DNA of 49,950 nt from HB2-32-21 sp040235495 (GTDB lineage Bacteria; Pseudomonadota; Gammaproteobacteria; Pseudomonadales; Porticoccaceae): assembly GCA_040235495.1 (NCBI GenBank), contig JBECKV010000015.1, positions 1-49,950 of the forward strand, given 5' to 3'. Position 1 is the stretch's first letter; each line of letters opens with the position of its first letter. Positions 1 through 8,687 of this stretch are shown here, in pieces. The translations under genes and the position numbers were made by a program. The notes below the pieces were generated by a model. That model had not been told where the DNA came from, ran no database searches, and was given only the letters and a program-made list of their open reading frames with translations.

Positions 1-887
1 ATGTTCACCAGGGTCGGCACGTGCTGAATCGCCCGCAGATCCTTGGAGTTCATGATGTAGGTGCCGTGCTCGTCCTCATAGGCGGGCATGAGTTCCCCGG
101 GACGATTGGCTTCCTCCAGCAACATCAGGGGTGGGGCTTCGTCAAGGGTAGCTGCTTGGTGACCCGAATTTTCCGGCGACCAGCTGGCGACCGAACCTGC
201 AACCGAATTCCTGGTTGAGGTGATGGCTTCTATATCGCCAGTTTCTGTTTCCTTTGCCTCCTGGGCCTTGTATTGCCAGCGACAGGCGTTGGTGCAGGCC
301 CCCTGGTTGGGATCGCGGTGATTCATATAACCGGACAGCAGGCAGCGCCCCGAATAGGCGATACACAGGGCACCGTGGACGAAAACTTCAAGCTCCATGT
401 CGGGGCATGCTTCGCGTATTTCGCCGATTTCGGCAAGGGATAGCTCCCGGGACAGGATCACCCGGCTGATACCCTGTCTGCCCCAGAACATGACACTGGC
501 GTAATTGACCGCGTTGGCCTGCACCGATAGATGCACGGGCATCTCGGGCCAGCGCTCCCGCACCATCATAATCAGGCCGGGATCGGACATGATCAGTGCA
601 TCCGGTTGCATATCGATCACCGGCTGCATGTCGCGCAGATAGGTTTTCACCTTGTTGTTATGGGGCGAGATATTACTGGCGACGTAAAACCGTTTGCCCG
701 CGGCATGTGCCTCGGCCACGGCTTCGGCCATGATGTCCAGGTGATTAAACTCGTTGTTGCGCACGCGCAGGCTGTATCTTGGTTGCCCGGCATATACCGC
801 ATTCGCGCCATAGGCGAACGCATAGCGCATGGCCTTATAAGTACCCGCTGGAGAGAGCAGTTCGGGTTTGCCTTGTCTGTTTGACAT
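1..887 (-). CDS. trhP: tRNA 5-hydroxyuridine synthase TrhP (U32 peptidase-like family), 3' end missing
   Basis: The frame is open from ATG at 887 to the window edge, giving the first ~295 residues; the C-terminus lies outside. It starts MSNRQGKPELLSPAGTYKAM, and 'ELLSPAGT' opens the YegQ/U32 family. The U32 signature is complete around residues 168-186 (EVFVHGALC, then GRCLLS), followed by further Cys in GACTNACRW, as expected for an Fe-S cluster site. In E. coli YegQ (TrhP) acts with prephenate in forming 5-hydroxyuridine at tRNA U34 (established for the family). There is a family-like variable insertion rich in Glu and Ser after the cysteines. It diverges from purT with a 196-bp gap. The family call is strong. 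TrhP rather than the RlhA or UbiU/UbiV branches is chosen on overall resemblance to YegQ. Confidence 0.88.
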   Translation of the reverse strand, partial: MSNRQGKPELLSPAGTYKAMRYAFAYGANAVYAGQPRYSLRVRNNEFNHLDIMAEAVAEAHAAGKRFYVASNISPHNNKVKTYLRDMQPVIDMQPDALIMSDPGLIMMVRERWPEMPVHLSVQANAVNYASVMFWGRQGISRVILSRELSLAEIGEIREACPDMELEVFVHGALCIAYSGRCLLSGYMNHRDPNQGACTNACRWQYKAQEAKETETGDIEAITSTRNSVAGSVASWSPENSGHQAATLDEAPPLMLLEEANRPGELMPAYEDEHGTYIMNSKDLRAIQHVPTLVN

Positions 888-981
888 CTGAATGTTCAGC
901 CGTCGTAAAAGACGGATAGTTTAACCGATTTGGCATTATTCGATCCGATCAGACCTGGTGGCTGCGCCGGAATATGGATTT

Positions 982-1011
982 ATTACACCTCGTATGCCAA
1001 GTCCCTATAAT
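982..1011 (+). promoter_or_regulatory. Putative sigma-70 promoter of purT
   Basis: A perfect -10 hexamer TATAAT lies at 1006-1011. An ATTACA element at 982-987 (4 of 6 matches to TTGACA) lies 18 bp upstream of it. The site falls inside the longest open frame of purT (GTG at 958), so the transcript would start near 1018, downstream of that GTG. This supports the later purT start. Confidence 0.45.
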
Positions 1012-1083
1012 AAACACGCTTTACAACCCGTAGCCCCCGGCCGGGATATCCGCCTGATGACAGTTCATATTGGAAATAGTGCC

Positions 1084-2307
1084 ATGACCAGTTCCGCTGC
1101 TCCCAGCCCCTCCGACGGCAAGCCTCCTGCGACACTGGGTACACCGTTTTCAGCCACGGCCACTCGGGCGCTGTTATGCGGCTCCGGAGAATTGGGCAAG
1201 GAAGTGGCGATTGAATTGCAACGTTATGGCGTCGAGGTTATCGCCCTCGATCGTTACGACAATGCCCCGGCCATGCAGGTGGCGGATCGCGCTTACACCC
1301 TGTCCATGCTCGATGGCCAAGCGCTCAGAGCCGTGATCGAAAAAGAACAACCCCACTTTGTCATTCCCGAAATCGAGGCGATCGCCACCGATACGCTGGT
1401 GGCGCTGGAAGCGGAGGGCTTCACGGTCGTGCCCACGGCGCGGGCAGCGCTGCTGACGATGAACCGCGAAGGTATTCGTCGCTTGGCGGCCGAGGAGCTG
1501 GGCCTCGCTACCTCGACCTATCGTTTTGCCACTACCCGTAAGGAGTTCGAGCGTGCGGTCAGGGAGATAGGTCTGCCCTGCCTGGTCAAGCCAATTATGA
1601 GTTCGTCAGGGAAGGGGCAGAGCTTGATTCGCAATGAGGCGGAAATGGATTCGGCCTGGGCTCATGCCCAGGAAGGCGGGCGCGCCGGGGCGGGGCGGGT
1701 GATAGTCGAAGGTTTTGTCGACTTCGATTATGAGATAACCCTGCTGACGGTGCGTCATCGCGGTGGCACCAGTTTCTGCGCGCCCATTGGCCATCGTCAG
1801 GAAGATGGCGACTATCGGGAGTCCTGGCAACCCCAGGCCATGAGCGACAAGGCCCTGGCGGGCGCCCAGGCGATGGCCGAGACCATTACCACGGCCCTGG
1901 GTGGATGGGGCATTTTTGGTGTCGAACTGTTTATCAGGGGAGACGAGGTTATTTTTAGTGAGGTTTCGCCACGGCCTCACGACACCGGCATGGTGACCAT
2001 GATTTCCCAGGATCTGTCGCAATTTGCCCTCCATGTTCGGGCGATTCTCGGTTTGCCGATACCCAATATCAAACAACATGGACCCTCGGCATCGGCCGTT
2101 GTGCTCGTTGCAGGTGAGTCGCGACAACTCCGGTATTCCGGCCTGGAACAAGCTCTGGCCCAGCCTGATACCCAGCTGCGCTTGTTCGGCAAGCCGGAAG
2201 TAGCGGGGCGCCGCCGCATGGGTGTTTGCCTTGCCCGCGCCGAGGATGTTGAAGCGGCGAAAAGCAAAGCCATCGCCGCCAGTCAGGCTATTTCGGTGGA
2301 GCTGTGA
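1084..2307 (+). CDS. purT: Formate-dependent phosphoribosylglycinamide formyltransferase PurT (GAR transformylase 2)
   Basis: Cytosolic ATP-grasp enzyme that joins formate to GAR using ATP in de novo purine synthesis. The 407-aa product is close to E. coli PurT (392 aa) along its whole length. It has the N-terminal nucleotide-fold motif GSGELGKEV (about residues 33-41), VPEIEAIATD, TMNREGIRRLAAEEL, the ATP-grasp loop MSSSGKGQ, the strand GVELF and the C-terminal motif EVSPRPHDTGMVT. The frame stays open back to a GTG at 958, but a good promoter at 982-1011 lies inside that extension and family similarity starts near residue 25 of this call. ATG 1084 is preceded by GGAA about 10 nt upstream, so I chose it; ATG 1057 is the alternative. 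It stands alone, divergent from trhP. Confidence 0.95.
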   Translation: MTSSAAPSPSDGKPPATLGTPFSATATRALLCGSGELGKEVAIELQRYGVEVIALDRYDNAPAMQVADRAYTLSMLDGQALRAVIEKEQPHFVIPEIEAIATDTLVALEAEGFTVVPTARAALLTMNREGIRRLAAEELGLATSTYRFATTRKEFERAVREIGLPCLVKPIMSSSGKGQSLIRNEAEMDSAWAHAQEGGRAGAGRVIVEGFVDFDYEITLLTVRHRGGTSFCAPIGHRQEDGDYRESWQPQAMSDKALAGAQAMAETITTALGGWGIFGVELFIRGDEVIFSEVSPRPHDTGMVTMISQDLSQFALHVRAILGLPIPNIKQHGPSASAVVLVAGESRQLRYSGLEQALAQPDTQLRLFGKPEVAGRRRMGVCLARAEDVEAAKSKAIAASQAISVEL

Positions 2308-2412
2308 GCGGGAATTTCCGAGCACCATGTGTGCGCACCACTGGCCGCTTCGATCAACTATTTCTGACTTGATTGAGGCAAATCATGGAACGTGAGCAAA
2401 TGGCTTGTTAAT

Positions 2413-2431
2413 CTAAATAATAATCATTATC
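2413..2431 (+). promoter_or_regulatory. Fur box upstream of the cupredoxin-FTR1 operon
   Basis: The 19-mer matches the classical Fur consensus GATAATGATAATCATTATC at 15 of 19 positions, with the right-hand 12 bases ATAATCATTATC perfect. It is about 90 bp upstream of the cupredoxin start and downstream of purT. Iron-dependent repression of the two following genes is the natural reading (inference from site and gene content). Confidence 0.75.
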
Positions 2432-2519
2432 ATTTGCTCGCAAATAGGCCTGCCGCCGTGGGCTGGTGCGCCAGTGAGGGGCACGGAAACGACCAACCTG
2501 TGAGAGGAGTTGAAACGTG

Positions 2520-2852
2520 ATGAAGTGTTGCAAGCGAAGTCTGCTAGCGTTGATAGTTTTGCTCGCGCCCCTGGCTGCGGTCGCCGAGACCCCGGAATTT
2601 CGTATCGTCATCAAGGACCACAAGTTCGAGCCGGCGCGAGTGGTCGTTCCGGCCAACACCAAGGTCAAGTTGATTGTCGACAATCAGGACCCGACGCCCG
2701 AGGAGTTCGAGAGCCACGATATGCATCGGGAAAAAATCATCGCCGGCAATAAAACCGCTGTTATCAACATTGGGCCCCTGAAACCCGGCGAGTATTCTTT
2801 TTTTGGCGAGTTCAATGAAGCTACCGCCCAGGGTGTGGTGGTCGCCCAGTAG
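2520..2852 (+). CDS. Secreted cupredoxin-domain protein (FtrB-like)
   Basis: 110-aa protein with a cleavable signal peptide (hydrophobic LLALIVLLAPLAAVAE, predicted cut after AVA). The single-domain cupredoxin follows: FRIVIKDHKFEP, VVPANTKVKLIVDNQD, EEFESHDMHREKIIAG, LKPGEYSFFGEFN. This Cupredoxin_1-type domain is found beside FTR1 permeases (FtrB in FtrABCD systems, or the EfeO N-terminal domain). It is thought to bind copper or to hand iron to the permease in the periplasm. The His-Asp-Met-His stretch near residue 67 is a possible metal site; a classical type-1 Cys ligand is not evident. AGGAG at 2505-2509 precedes both GTG 2517 and ATG 2520; ATG is preferred. It heads a two-gene operon with FTR1 (60-bp gap) under a Fur box. 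Confidence 0.82.
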   Translation: MKCCKRSLLALIVLLAPLAAVAETPEFRIVIKDHKFEPARVVVPANTKVKLIVDNQDPTPEEFESHDMHREKIIAGNKTAVINIGPLKPGEYSFFGEFNEATAQGVVVAQ

Positions 2853-2912
2853 GAGTGCGGGCGCCTGCCCGACGCTGCTTTCACACAACCGTCCCCGAAT
2901 AGGATCATTGCG

Positions 2913-3758
2913 GTGTTTAGTTCGCTGATTATCGTATTTCGAGAAGTACTTGAAGCCGCATTGGTGATCGGTATCGTGTGCGCGGCAACGCGCGGTGTGC
3001 GCCGCCGAGGCGTAGCCGTCGGTTCCGGTATCGCCGCCGGCGTTGTCGGCGCCGGAATTGTTGCCTGGTTCGCCGATGGTCTGGCCGACCTGGCGGAAGG
3101 CATGGGGCAGGAGTTGTTCAACGCCATCGTGCTCCTGACAGTGGTCGCCATGCTCACCTGGCATCTCGTCTGGATGGCTTATCACGGCGCGCAAATAGCG
3201 CGCGAGGCGGTGGCAAAAGGTGAATCAGTCAAACGAGGCAATGAACCACTGACGGTGCTTTTCGTGCTGGTGGGAATGGCCGTGCTGCGTGAAGGCGCGG
3301 AAGTCGTATTGTTCCTCTATGGTATTGCGGCGGGGGGCTCAAGCCCGGGGATGATGGTGACGGGTTCAAGCCTTGGCCTTGCGCTGGGCCTGGTCGTCGG
3401 CTTTGCCCTCTATGCCGGTCTGATCCGCATCCCGACGCGCTATATGTTCTCTGTCACCACCGTGATGCTGGTACTGCTGGCCGCGGGCATGGCCGGCCAG
3501 GCCTCCAAATACCTGGTGCAGGCAGACTACCTTCCAGCCCTTGGTTATGGCATCTGGGATAGCAGCTGGCTGATCGACAACAGTTCTATTACCGGTGAGA
3601 TATTACGTACGCTCATCGGCTATGACGCGCAGCCCGCGGGTATACAGCTGGTGTTTTATATTTCAACGCTGGCGCTGATCGGCCTTTGCATGTGGTGGGT
3701 GAAAAGCCACTATGGCGTTGACAGGGATGCTGCGGCGGTGGACATTCGTATGTCCTAG
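2913..3758 (+). CDS. FTR1-family high-affinity iron permease
   Basis: 281-aa inner-membrane protein with about seven hydrophobic segments. It has both REXXE iron-binding motifs of the Ftr1/EfeU family: REVLE at residues 10-14 in the first helix and REGAE around residue 128. A third conserved region near the C-terminus precedes the last helix (IQLVFYISTLALIGLCMWW). Members move ferric iron across the membrane, usually coupled to a ferroxidase or a periplasmic cupredoxin/P19 donor. The start is GTG 2913 with AGGA 8 nt upstream. It directly follows the cupredoxin gene and is probably co-transcribed from the Fur-boxed promoter. EfeO, EfeB, FtrA and FtrD are absent, so the operon is a reduced version. 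It is convergent with the MarR gene. Confidence 0.9.
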   Translation: MFSSLIIVFREVLEAALVIGIVCAATRGVRRRGVAVGSGIAAGVVGAGIVAWFADGLADLAEGMGQELFNAIVLLTVVAMLTWHLVWMAYHGAQIAREAVAKGESVKRGNEPLTVLFVLVGMAVLREGAEVVLFLYGIAAGGSSPGMMVTGSSLGLALGLVVGFALYAGLIRIPTRYMFSVTTVMLVLLAAGMAGQASKYLVQADYLPALGYGIWDSSWLIDNSSITGEILRTLIGYDAQPAGIQLVFYISTLALIGLCMWWVKSHYGVDRDAAAVDIRMS

Positions 3759-3804
3759 CGCGGGCTTTGCGACCCACTATAACAATCGCTCCAGGCGCCA
3801 ATAT

Positions 3805-4263
3805 TTATTTGGATTGCGCGCCACTGGACACTTGATAGTGCTCGTCCAGTGAATTAAGCATTCTGCTCAACTCACGTTGCAGTCTATGGAGCTCTTCCTC
3901 GCTTCTATCCAGATTTAGCCGATTGAGTACCCGTTCCACCGCCGTTTCCAGCTTGGCCTGCATTTTTCTCGACTTATCGGTGAGATAGACGCGCGTGACA
4001 CGGCCATCGTCCGGATCACTTCGTCGCTCAACATAGCCCTGCATCTCCAGCTGCACGAGGGTACGCGCCACCGCTGCCTTGTCGGCCTGCATGCGGTAAG
4101 CGATGTCCTGTTGGGTGACTCCTTCGTTGATATAGAGAATAAACAGGTAAGAGAAACGACCCGCGCCCATGCCCAGGGGTGCGGTTTCGGCCTCCAGGGC
4201 GCGCATCATATATCGATATAACAGGCCAATTTGCCTCACCAGATTGTCGGAAAGATTGATCAT
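3805..4263 (-). CDS. MarR-family transcriptional regulator
   Basis: 152-aa winged-helix protein with the MarR core: a recognition region TQQDIAYRMQADKAAVARTLVQLE (residues about 50-75) and a wing YVERRSDPDDGRVTRVYLT. The DPxDxRxxxVxLT wing signature is diagnostic. Helices at both ends form the dimer interface. It lies 90 bp downstream of the EmrA-like gene in the same direction, so it is probably in one operon with it. The likely operator is the tandem palindrome at 5579-5606 before that gene (inference). Ligand unknown; regulators of this kind usually respond to phenolics or drugs. AGGAG lies about 12 nt before the ATG. Confidence 0.88.
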   Translation of the reverse strand: MINLSDNLVRQIGLLYRYMMRALEAETAPLGMGAGRFSYLFILYINEGVTQQDIAYRMQADKAAVARTLVQLEMQGYVERRSDPDDGRVTRVYLTDKSRKMQAKLETAVERVLNRLNLDRSEEELHRLQRELSRMLNSLDEHYQVSSGAQSK

Positions 4264-4353
4264 GAATCAGCCAGACTCCTTAATTTTTGTAACCCTCCAA
4301 ACACCTTTGGACAGAGCCGTTTAGTGAATTGGTTAAAGATCGATATTGGCGCG

Positions 4354-5514
4354 CTAGGGGCTTTTAGTTACCGTTTGGGAGGATTCACCGGAGTCTTGCC
4401 GGGGCAAATGTTGGGCAATGATTTCGTCAGCCATCTCTTTTGTGCCCTCTCGCCAGTATGCGTAGACCGGTGATACGTCGACTGGTTTCGCGTCGGGGAC
4501 TCGACTCAAGCGCTGGCCATCGCGCTCGCTGGTATCCACCCTGACATGGAGGGATGAACCAACAGGGAGGGGGTATTCCGTGATCTGCTCATCGATCAAC
4601 TCGATCCTGACCGGCACCCGCTGGACAATCTTGAGCCAGTTACCCGTGGCGTTCTGAGCTGGCAAAAGGGAAAAAGCGGCACCAGTGCCCGTGCCGGTGC
4701 CCATAACTCTGCCCTGGTAACGGACATCGTCGCCGTAGAGGTCTGAGACAATGGTGACCGGCTGGCCGATGCGCAAGTGGCGCAACTGAGTTTCCTTGAA
4801 GTTTGCTTCTACCCAGATTTTATCCAGTTGCACAAGCTGGAACAGCGGCCCGCCAGCCTGCACTATATCGCCAGCCGAGGTAAAGCGCTTGGCAATGTGC
4901 CCTGATACCGGGGCGACGATAGTGGTTTTATTGACGTAAGCCTGATTGCCGCTTGCCCATGACGCCGCGTGGCGGACGCGGGGATGCTCGGCGATAGGCA
5001 TGTCACCGGCCTCCAGTTCCGCTTCGGACAGCTTTTGCCGGGCCGTATCCAGGGAGGCGGCTATTTCCTCCAGATTGAGGCTGGCGATGTCGGCTTCTTC
5101 CTGGGAAACCATGCCTCTTTTTGCCAGTGTCCGTCTGCGGTCTGCTTCGTTATTTGCCAGCTTGTAGGAGGCCTGCCACTGCAGGACCTCGGCACGTCGG
5201 CGTTCGACCTTTTGCTTCAGCTTGGCGACTTCCTGCACCGCGCGCGCAAGGTCACTTTTGGCTCGCGATAAGGCATTTTTTGGGGCGCCGCCGTCCAGTC
5301 GAGCGAGTTGTTGGCCGGCTTCCACATAATCGCCCTCCTCACCGCCCACCCAGGTGACGAGATCTTCAAAGGGCGAACTGACCGTGATTATATCGCCCGT
5401 GGCATAAGCATTGTCCGTGCTGGTGTATTTGCGGTTTTCAAAATAGGTGATCAGCGCATAGCTTATCCCCGACAACAGCAAGATGACGAAAAGCAGGCTC
5501 CAGATACGGCGCAT
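4354..5514 (-). CDS. HlyD/EmrA-like membrane fusion protein, without its permease partner
   Basis: 386-aa periplasmic adaptor anchored by one N-terminal helix (IWSLLFVILLLSGISYALIT, residues 4-23). A biotinyl-lipoyl-like half (YTSTDNAYATGDIITVSSPF) follows, then a long alpha-hairpin coiled coil (about 75-175), the second lipoyl half (TTIVAPVSGHIAKR) and a beta-barrel (IWVEANFKETQLRHLRIGQP). The 'TDNAY' and 'VEANFKE' motifs are typical of EmrA. EmrA normally links an EmrB-type MFS pump to an outer-membrane channel. No emrB, ABC permease or tolC gene is adjacent: a MarR gene lies downstream and acnB upstream. It may serve a pump encoded elsewhere or be a relic of a longer operon. Probably controlled by the MarR protein through the site at 5579-5606. 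Confidence 0.85.
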   Translation of the reverse strand: MRRIWSLLFVILLLSGISYALITYFENRKYTSTDNAYATGDIITVSSPFEDLVTWVGGEEGDYVEAGQQLARLDGGAPKNALSRAKSDLARAVQEVAKLKQKVERRRAEVLQWQASYKLANNEADRRRTLAKRGMVSQEEADIASLNLEEIAASLDTARQKLSEAELEAGDMPIAEHPRVRHAASWASGNQAYVNKTTIVAPVSGHIAKRFTSAGDIVQAGGPLFQLVQLDKIWVEANFKETQLRHLRIGQPVTIVSDLYGDDVRYQGRVMGTGTGTGAAFSLLPAQNATGNWLKIVQRVPVRIELIDEQITEYPLPVGSSLHVRVDTSERDGQRLSRVPDAKPVDVSPVYAYWREGTKEMADEIIAQHLPRQDSGESSQTVTKSP

Positions 5515-5578
5515 AGGCAGGGTCTCAAACAGGACTTGACAGCGATTTTTAAAGCGCTGCCAATCTACCTTAAAATCA

Positions 5579-5606
5579 TTGATAGATCAACGTTGATTGA
5601 TCAACG
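5579..5606. promoter_or_regulatory. Tandem palindromic operator, probably for the MarR regulator
   Basis: Two 14-bp units stand head to tail: TTGATAGATCAACG (5579-5592) and TTGATTGATCAACG (5593-5606). Each contains a perfect TTGAT-N2-ATCAA palindrome, and the overlap makes a further 12-bp palindrome ATCAACGTTGAT at 5586-5597. The array lies 65-92 bp upstream of the EmrA-like start, the expected place for the operator of a MarR repressor encoded in the same operon. Assignment is by position and symmetry only. Confidence 0.6.
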
Positions 5607-5760
5607 AAGATGCAGGCTGTGAGTGCGTTACGTCGAGTGTCAAGAAACCGTCAAGCCTGGTGATTCCGGAGCCTGGCGTCGGCATCCCACCTCGGGCCGA
5701 GGATTGATCCGACCCAGGTAGCGCGCGGAGCGATAGTGCGCCAGACATTAGAAGGAAAAT

Positions 5761-5783
5761 GGGGCCTCTGACTCAGAGGCCCC
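5761..5783 (-). terminator. Rho-independent terminator of acnB
   Basis: Perfect 10-bp GC-rich stem GGGGCCTCTG / CAGAGGCCCC with an ACT loop, 26 bp past the acnB stop. On the minus strand it is followed by ATTTTCCTTCT, a moderately T-rich run. Confidence 0.8.
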
Positions 5784-5809
5784 CTTAACACGGCTGTGAG
5801 GTGATTTCG

Positions 5810-8407
5810 CTAACTGACTTCGACGATCAATTGCGTGGCTATGCGCTTGCCTTCTTCCGCGGCCCTTTGGAAGGAGGTGATTTGGTCAAAGTTCATGTAC
5901 CGATAGATATCCGTCGCCATGGCGTCAAGCTGGCCGGCATATTCGAGATACTCTTCCGGTGTTGGCAACCGTCCCAGTACACCACCGACGGAAGCCAACT
6001 CCGCGGAGGTAAGGTAGACATTGGAGCCATCGCCAAGCCGGTTGGGGAAATTACGGGTCGAGGTTGACAGTACCGTGCAGCCAGGTTGCACGCGGGCCTG
6101 GTTGCCCATGCACAGGGAGCAACCGGGCATCTCAGTGCGAGCGCCGGCGCGACCGTAGATGTTGTAATAGCCTTCCTCCATCAAGGTGTGTTCGTCCATG
6201 CGGGTTGGCGGCACGATCCAGAACCGGGCCTTCAATTCCCCGGGCCTGACTCGTTCCAGGAGTTTGCCGGCGGCGCGGAAGTGGCCGATATTGGTCATGC
6301 AGGAGCCGATAAAGACCTCGTCGACCGTGTCGCCAGCGACCGCTGATAGCAGGCGGGCGTCATCGGGGTCGTTGGGCGCGCAGACAATCGGTTCCTTGAT
6401 CTGGTTCATATCGATATCGATCACCGCGGCGTATTCGGCATCGGCATCGGCTTCGAGTAATTCCGGCTTGGCCAGCCAGGCTTCCATTTTCCGGGCGCGG
6501 CGCTCCAGAGTACGGGCATCACCATAGCCTTCGGCGATCATGCCACGCAGCATAGTGATATTGGAGCGCAGGTATTCGGCGATGGTGGCCTCGCTCAGTT
6601 TGATAGTGCAACCGGAAGCGGAACGCTCCGCCGAGGCATCGGACAACTCGAAAGCCTGCTCGACCGTGAGGTTTTCAAGGCCTTCGATCTCCAGAATACG
6701 GCCGGAGAATACGTTCTTCTTGCCTTCCTTTTCGACGGTAAGCAGGCCTTGCTGAATAGCATAATAGGGAATGGCGTGCACCAGGTCGCGGAGGGTGATA
6801 CCGGGTTGCATTTGGCCCTTGAAACGCACCAGAACCGATTCCGGCATATCCAGCGGCATGACTCCCGTGGCAGCCGCGAAGGCCACCAGACCAGAGCCAG
6901 CGGGGAAAGAAATACCCAGTGGAAAGCGTGTGTGTGAGTCACCACCGGTGCCGACCATATCGGGTAAGAGCATGCGATTCAGCCAGCTGTGGATAATGCC
7001 GTCGCCTGGCTTCAGGGAAACACCGCCTCGATTTCGAATAAAGTCCGGTAACGTGTGCTGAGTTTCGATGTCCACCGGTTTTGGATAGGCGGCGGTGTGG
7101 CAGAAAGATTGCATCACCAGGTCGGCCGAAAAACCCAGACAGGCCAGATCCTGAAGTTCGTCTCGTGTCATGGGGCCTGTGGTGTCCTGGGAACCGACGG
7201 TATTCATTGCCGGCTCGCAATAGGTGCCGGGGCGGATGCCCTTGACGCCGCAGGCGCGGCCGACCATTTTTTGCCCCAGGGTAAAGCCCTTGCCGGAATC
7301 GGCGGGCAGCTCCGGGGTGCGGAAAATATCGGTTTCACCCAGACCCAGGGTTTCGCGCGCGCGACGGGTAAGGCCGCGACCGATAATCAGATTGATACGA
7401 CCACCGGCGCGGACTTCGTCGAGGATGACATCGGACTTGAATTCATATTCGGACAACACCGCCTGAGTATCGTGGTCGACAATTTTGCCTTCGTAAGGGA
7501 GGATGTCGATGACCAGGCCAGTAGACAGTTTTTTCACGGGAGCCTCGAATACCAAAGCCCCTGAATCTTCCATCGTATTGAAAAAAATCGGCGCCACCTT
7601 GCCGCCGATACAGATTCCCCCGGCCCGCTTGTTGGGGACACCCGGTGTGTCCTGACCGATGTACCAAAGTACCGAATTGGTGGCGGATTTACGGGAAGAA
7701 CCGGTGCCCACCACATCGCCAACAAAGGCCACCGGATAACCACTTTTTTCCAGCTCCTTGATCTGCTGCTCGGCGTTTTCCGCGCCTTCACGAGGAATCT
7801 TGTACATGGCCTTGGCATGCAGAGGGATGTCCGGGCGGGACCAGGCATCGGGCGCTGGCGAGAGGTCATCGGTGTTGGTTTCGCCGGGGACTTTAAAGAC
7901 GATGGCAGTGAGTCTTTCGGGCACTTCCGGGTGTCGTGTAAACCACTCGCCCCTGGCCCAGGATTCCAGTACCGCCTGGGCATTGGCGTTGCCGGCCTTA
8001 CCCTTTTCGGCGACATCGTGGAAAGCGTCGAATACCAATAAGGTGCTTTTCAGCTGTTCAGCCGCCAGCTCGCCCAGCTCAGGGTCGTCCAGGGCTGATA
8101 CCAGGGTGGCGATATTGTAGCCACCGAGCATCATCCCCAGCAGTTCAATGGCTTTGGTGCGGTTGATAATCGGCGAGTGGGCTTCGCCGGCGACGATGGC
8201 GGAGAGAAAGCCGGCTTTAACATAGGCGGCTTGATCCACCCCCGGAGGTACACGATTAGTAATCAGGTCCAGGAGGAAGTCTTCTTCGCCAGCGGGAGGG
8301 GTTTTCAGTAGTTCGACTAGATCGGCGGTCCATGCGGCGTTGAGCGGCTTTGGGGGTACGCCCTCGGCGGCGCGTTCAGTGACATGTTGGCGATAGGCTT
8401 CTAGCAC
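5810..8407 (-). CDS. acnB: Bifunctional aconitate hydratase 2 / 2-methylisocitrate dehydratase AcnB
   Basis: Cytosolic [4Fe-4S] enzyme of the TCA cycle interconverting citrate and isocitrate. The product is 865 aa, the same length as E. coli AcnB, and collinear throughout: N-terminal HEAT-like domain, swivelling domain with TNTDDLSPAPDAWSRPDIPL, then domains 1-3. Cluster ligands are visible as C703 (IGSCMTN), C763 and C766 (PGCSLCMGNQ), with the same 59-residue spacing as in E. coli. The frame is open 63 codons further upstream (to 8596), but similarity begins exactly at the GTG codon 8405-8407 (VLEAYRQHV, where E. coli has MLEEYRKHV). AGAGGAA stands at ribosome-binding distance before it. 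Monocistronic, with its own terminator downstream. Confidence 0.97.
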   Translation of the reverse strand: MLEAYRQHVTERAAEGVPPKPLNAAWTADLVELLKTPPAGEEDFLLDLITNRVPPGVDQAAYVKAGFLSAIVAGEAHSPIINRTKAIELLGMMLGGYNIATLVSALDDPELGELAAEQLKSTLLVFDAFHDVAEKGKAGNANAQAVLESWARGEWFTRHPEVPERLTAIVFKVPGETNTDDLSPAPDAWSRPDIPLHAKAMYKIPREGAENAEQQIKELEKSGYPVAFVGDVVGTGSSRKSATNSVLWYIGQDTPGVPNKRAGGICIGGKVAPIFFNTMEDSGALVFEAPVKKLSTGLVIDILPYEGKIVDHDTQAVLSEYEFKSDVILDEVRAGGRINLIIGRGLTRRARETLGLGETDIFRTPELPADSGKGFTLGQKMVGRACGVKGIRPGTYCEPAMNTVGSQDTTGPMTRDELQDLACLGFSADLVMQSFCHTAAYPKPVDIETQHTLPDFIRNRGGVSLKPGDGIIHSWLNRMLLPDMVGTGGDSHTRFPLGISFPAGSGLVAFAAATGVMPLDMPESVLVRFKGQMQPGITLRDLVHAIPYYAIQQGLLTVEKEGKKNVFSGRILEIEGLENLTVEQAFELSDASAERSASGCTIKLSEATIAEYLRSNITMLRGMIAEGYGDARTLERRARKMEAWLAKPELLEADADAEYAAVIDIDMNQIKEPIVCAPNDPDDARLLSAVAGDTVDEVFIGSCMTNIGHFRAAGKLLERVRPGELKARFWIVPPTRMDEHTLMEEGYYNIYGRAGARTEMPGCSLCMGNQARVQPGCTVLSTSTRNFPNRLGDGSNVYLTSAELASVGGVLGRLPTPEEYLEYAGQLDAMATDIYRYMNFDQITSFQRAAEEGKRIATQLIVEVS

Positions 8408-8687
8408 GACCTTGTTCCTCTTGATTGACGATAGTTCCTGCCGCCGGGGTAGGCGACATAACGGTCTATTGTGAGTAATGCGGTAATGAGTTGGATTGGC
8501 GTGGAGCCGATCCGAGCGAGAGAATTCTACCGTAAAGCAGCGGGCAAATGTAATGCCTCCGCCGCAGCGTGGTCGGCAAGCCGCCATGAAATCCACTGGT
8601 TCGCGGTATTCATATTCGCGCCTGGAAGATCTTTTCCCCGGAGCGCGGGCTCTTTATAGTTGCGGCATTGGAACTGAAGCAGAGCTT

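Noticed and set aside
958..1083. N-terminal extension of purT from GTG 958
   Set aside because: A promoter (-10 TATAAT at 1006-1011) lies inside it and PurT similarity begins only after residue 60 of the long frame.
1606..2328. 240-codon minus-strand frame inside purT
   Set aside because: Antisense to a clear enzyme gene; translation looks like a GC-bias shadow.
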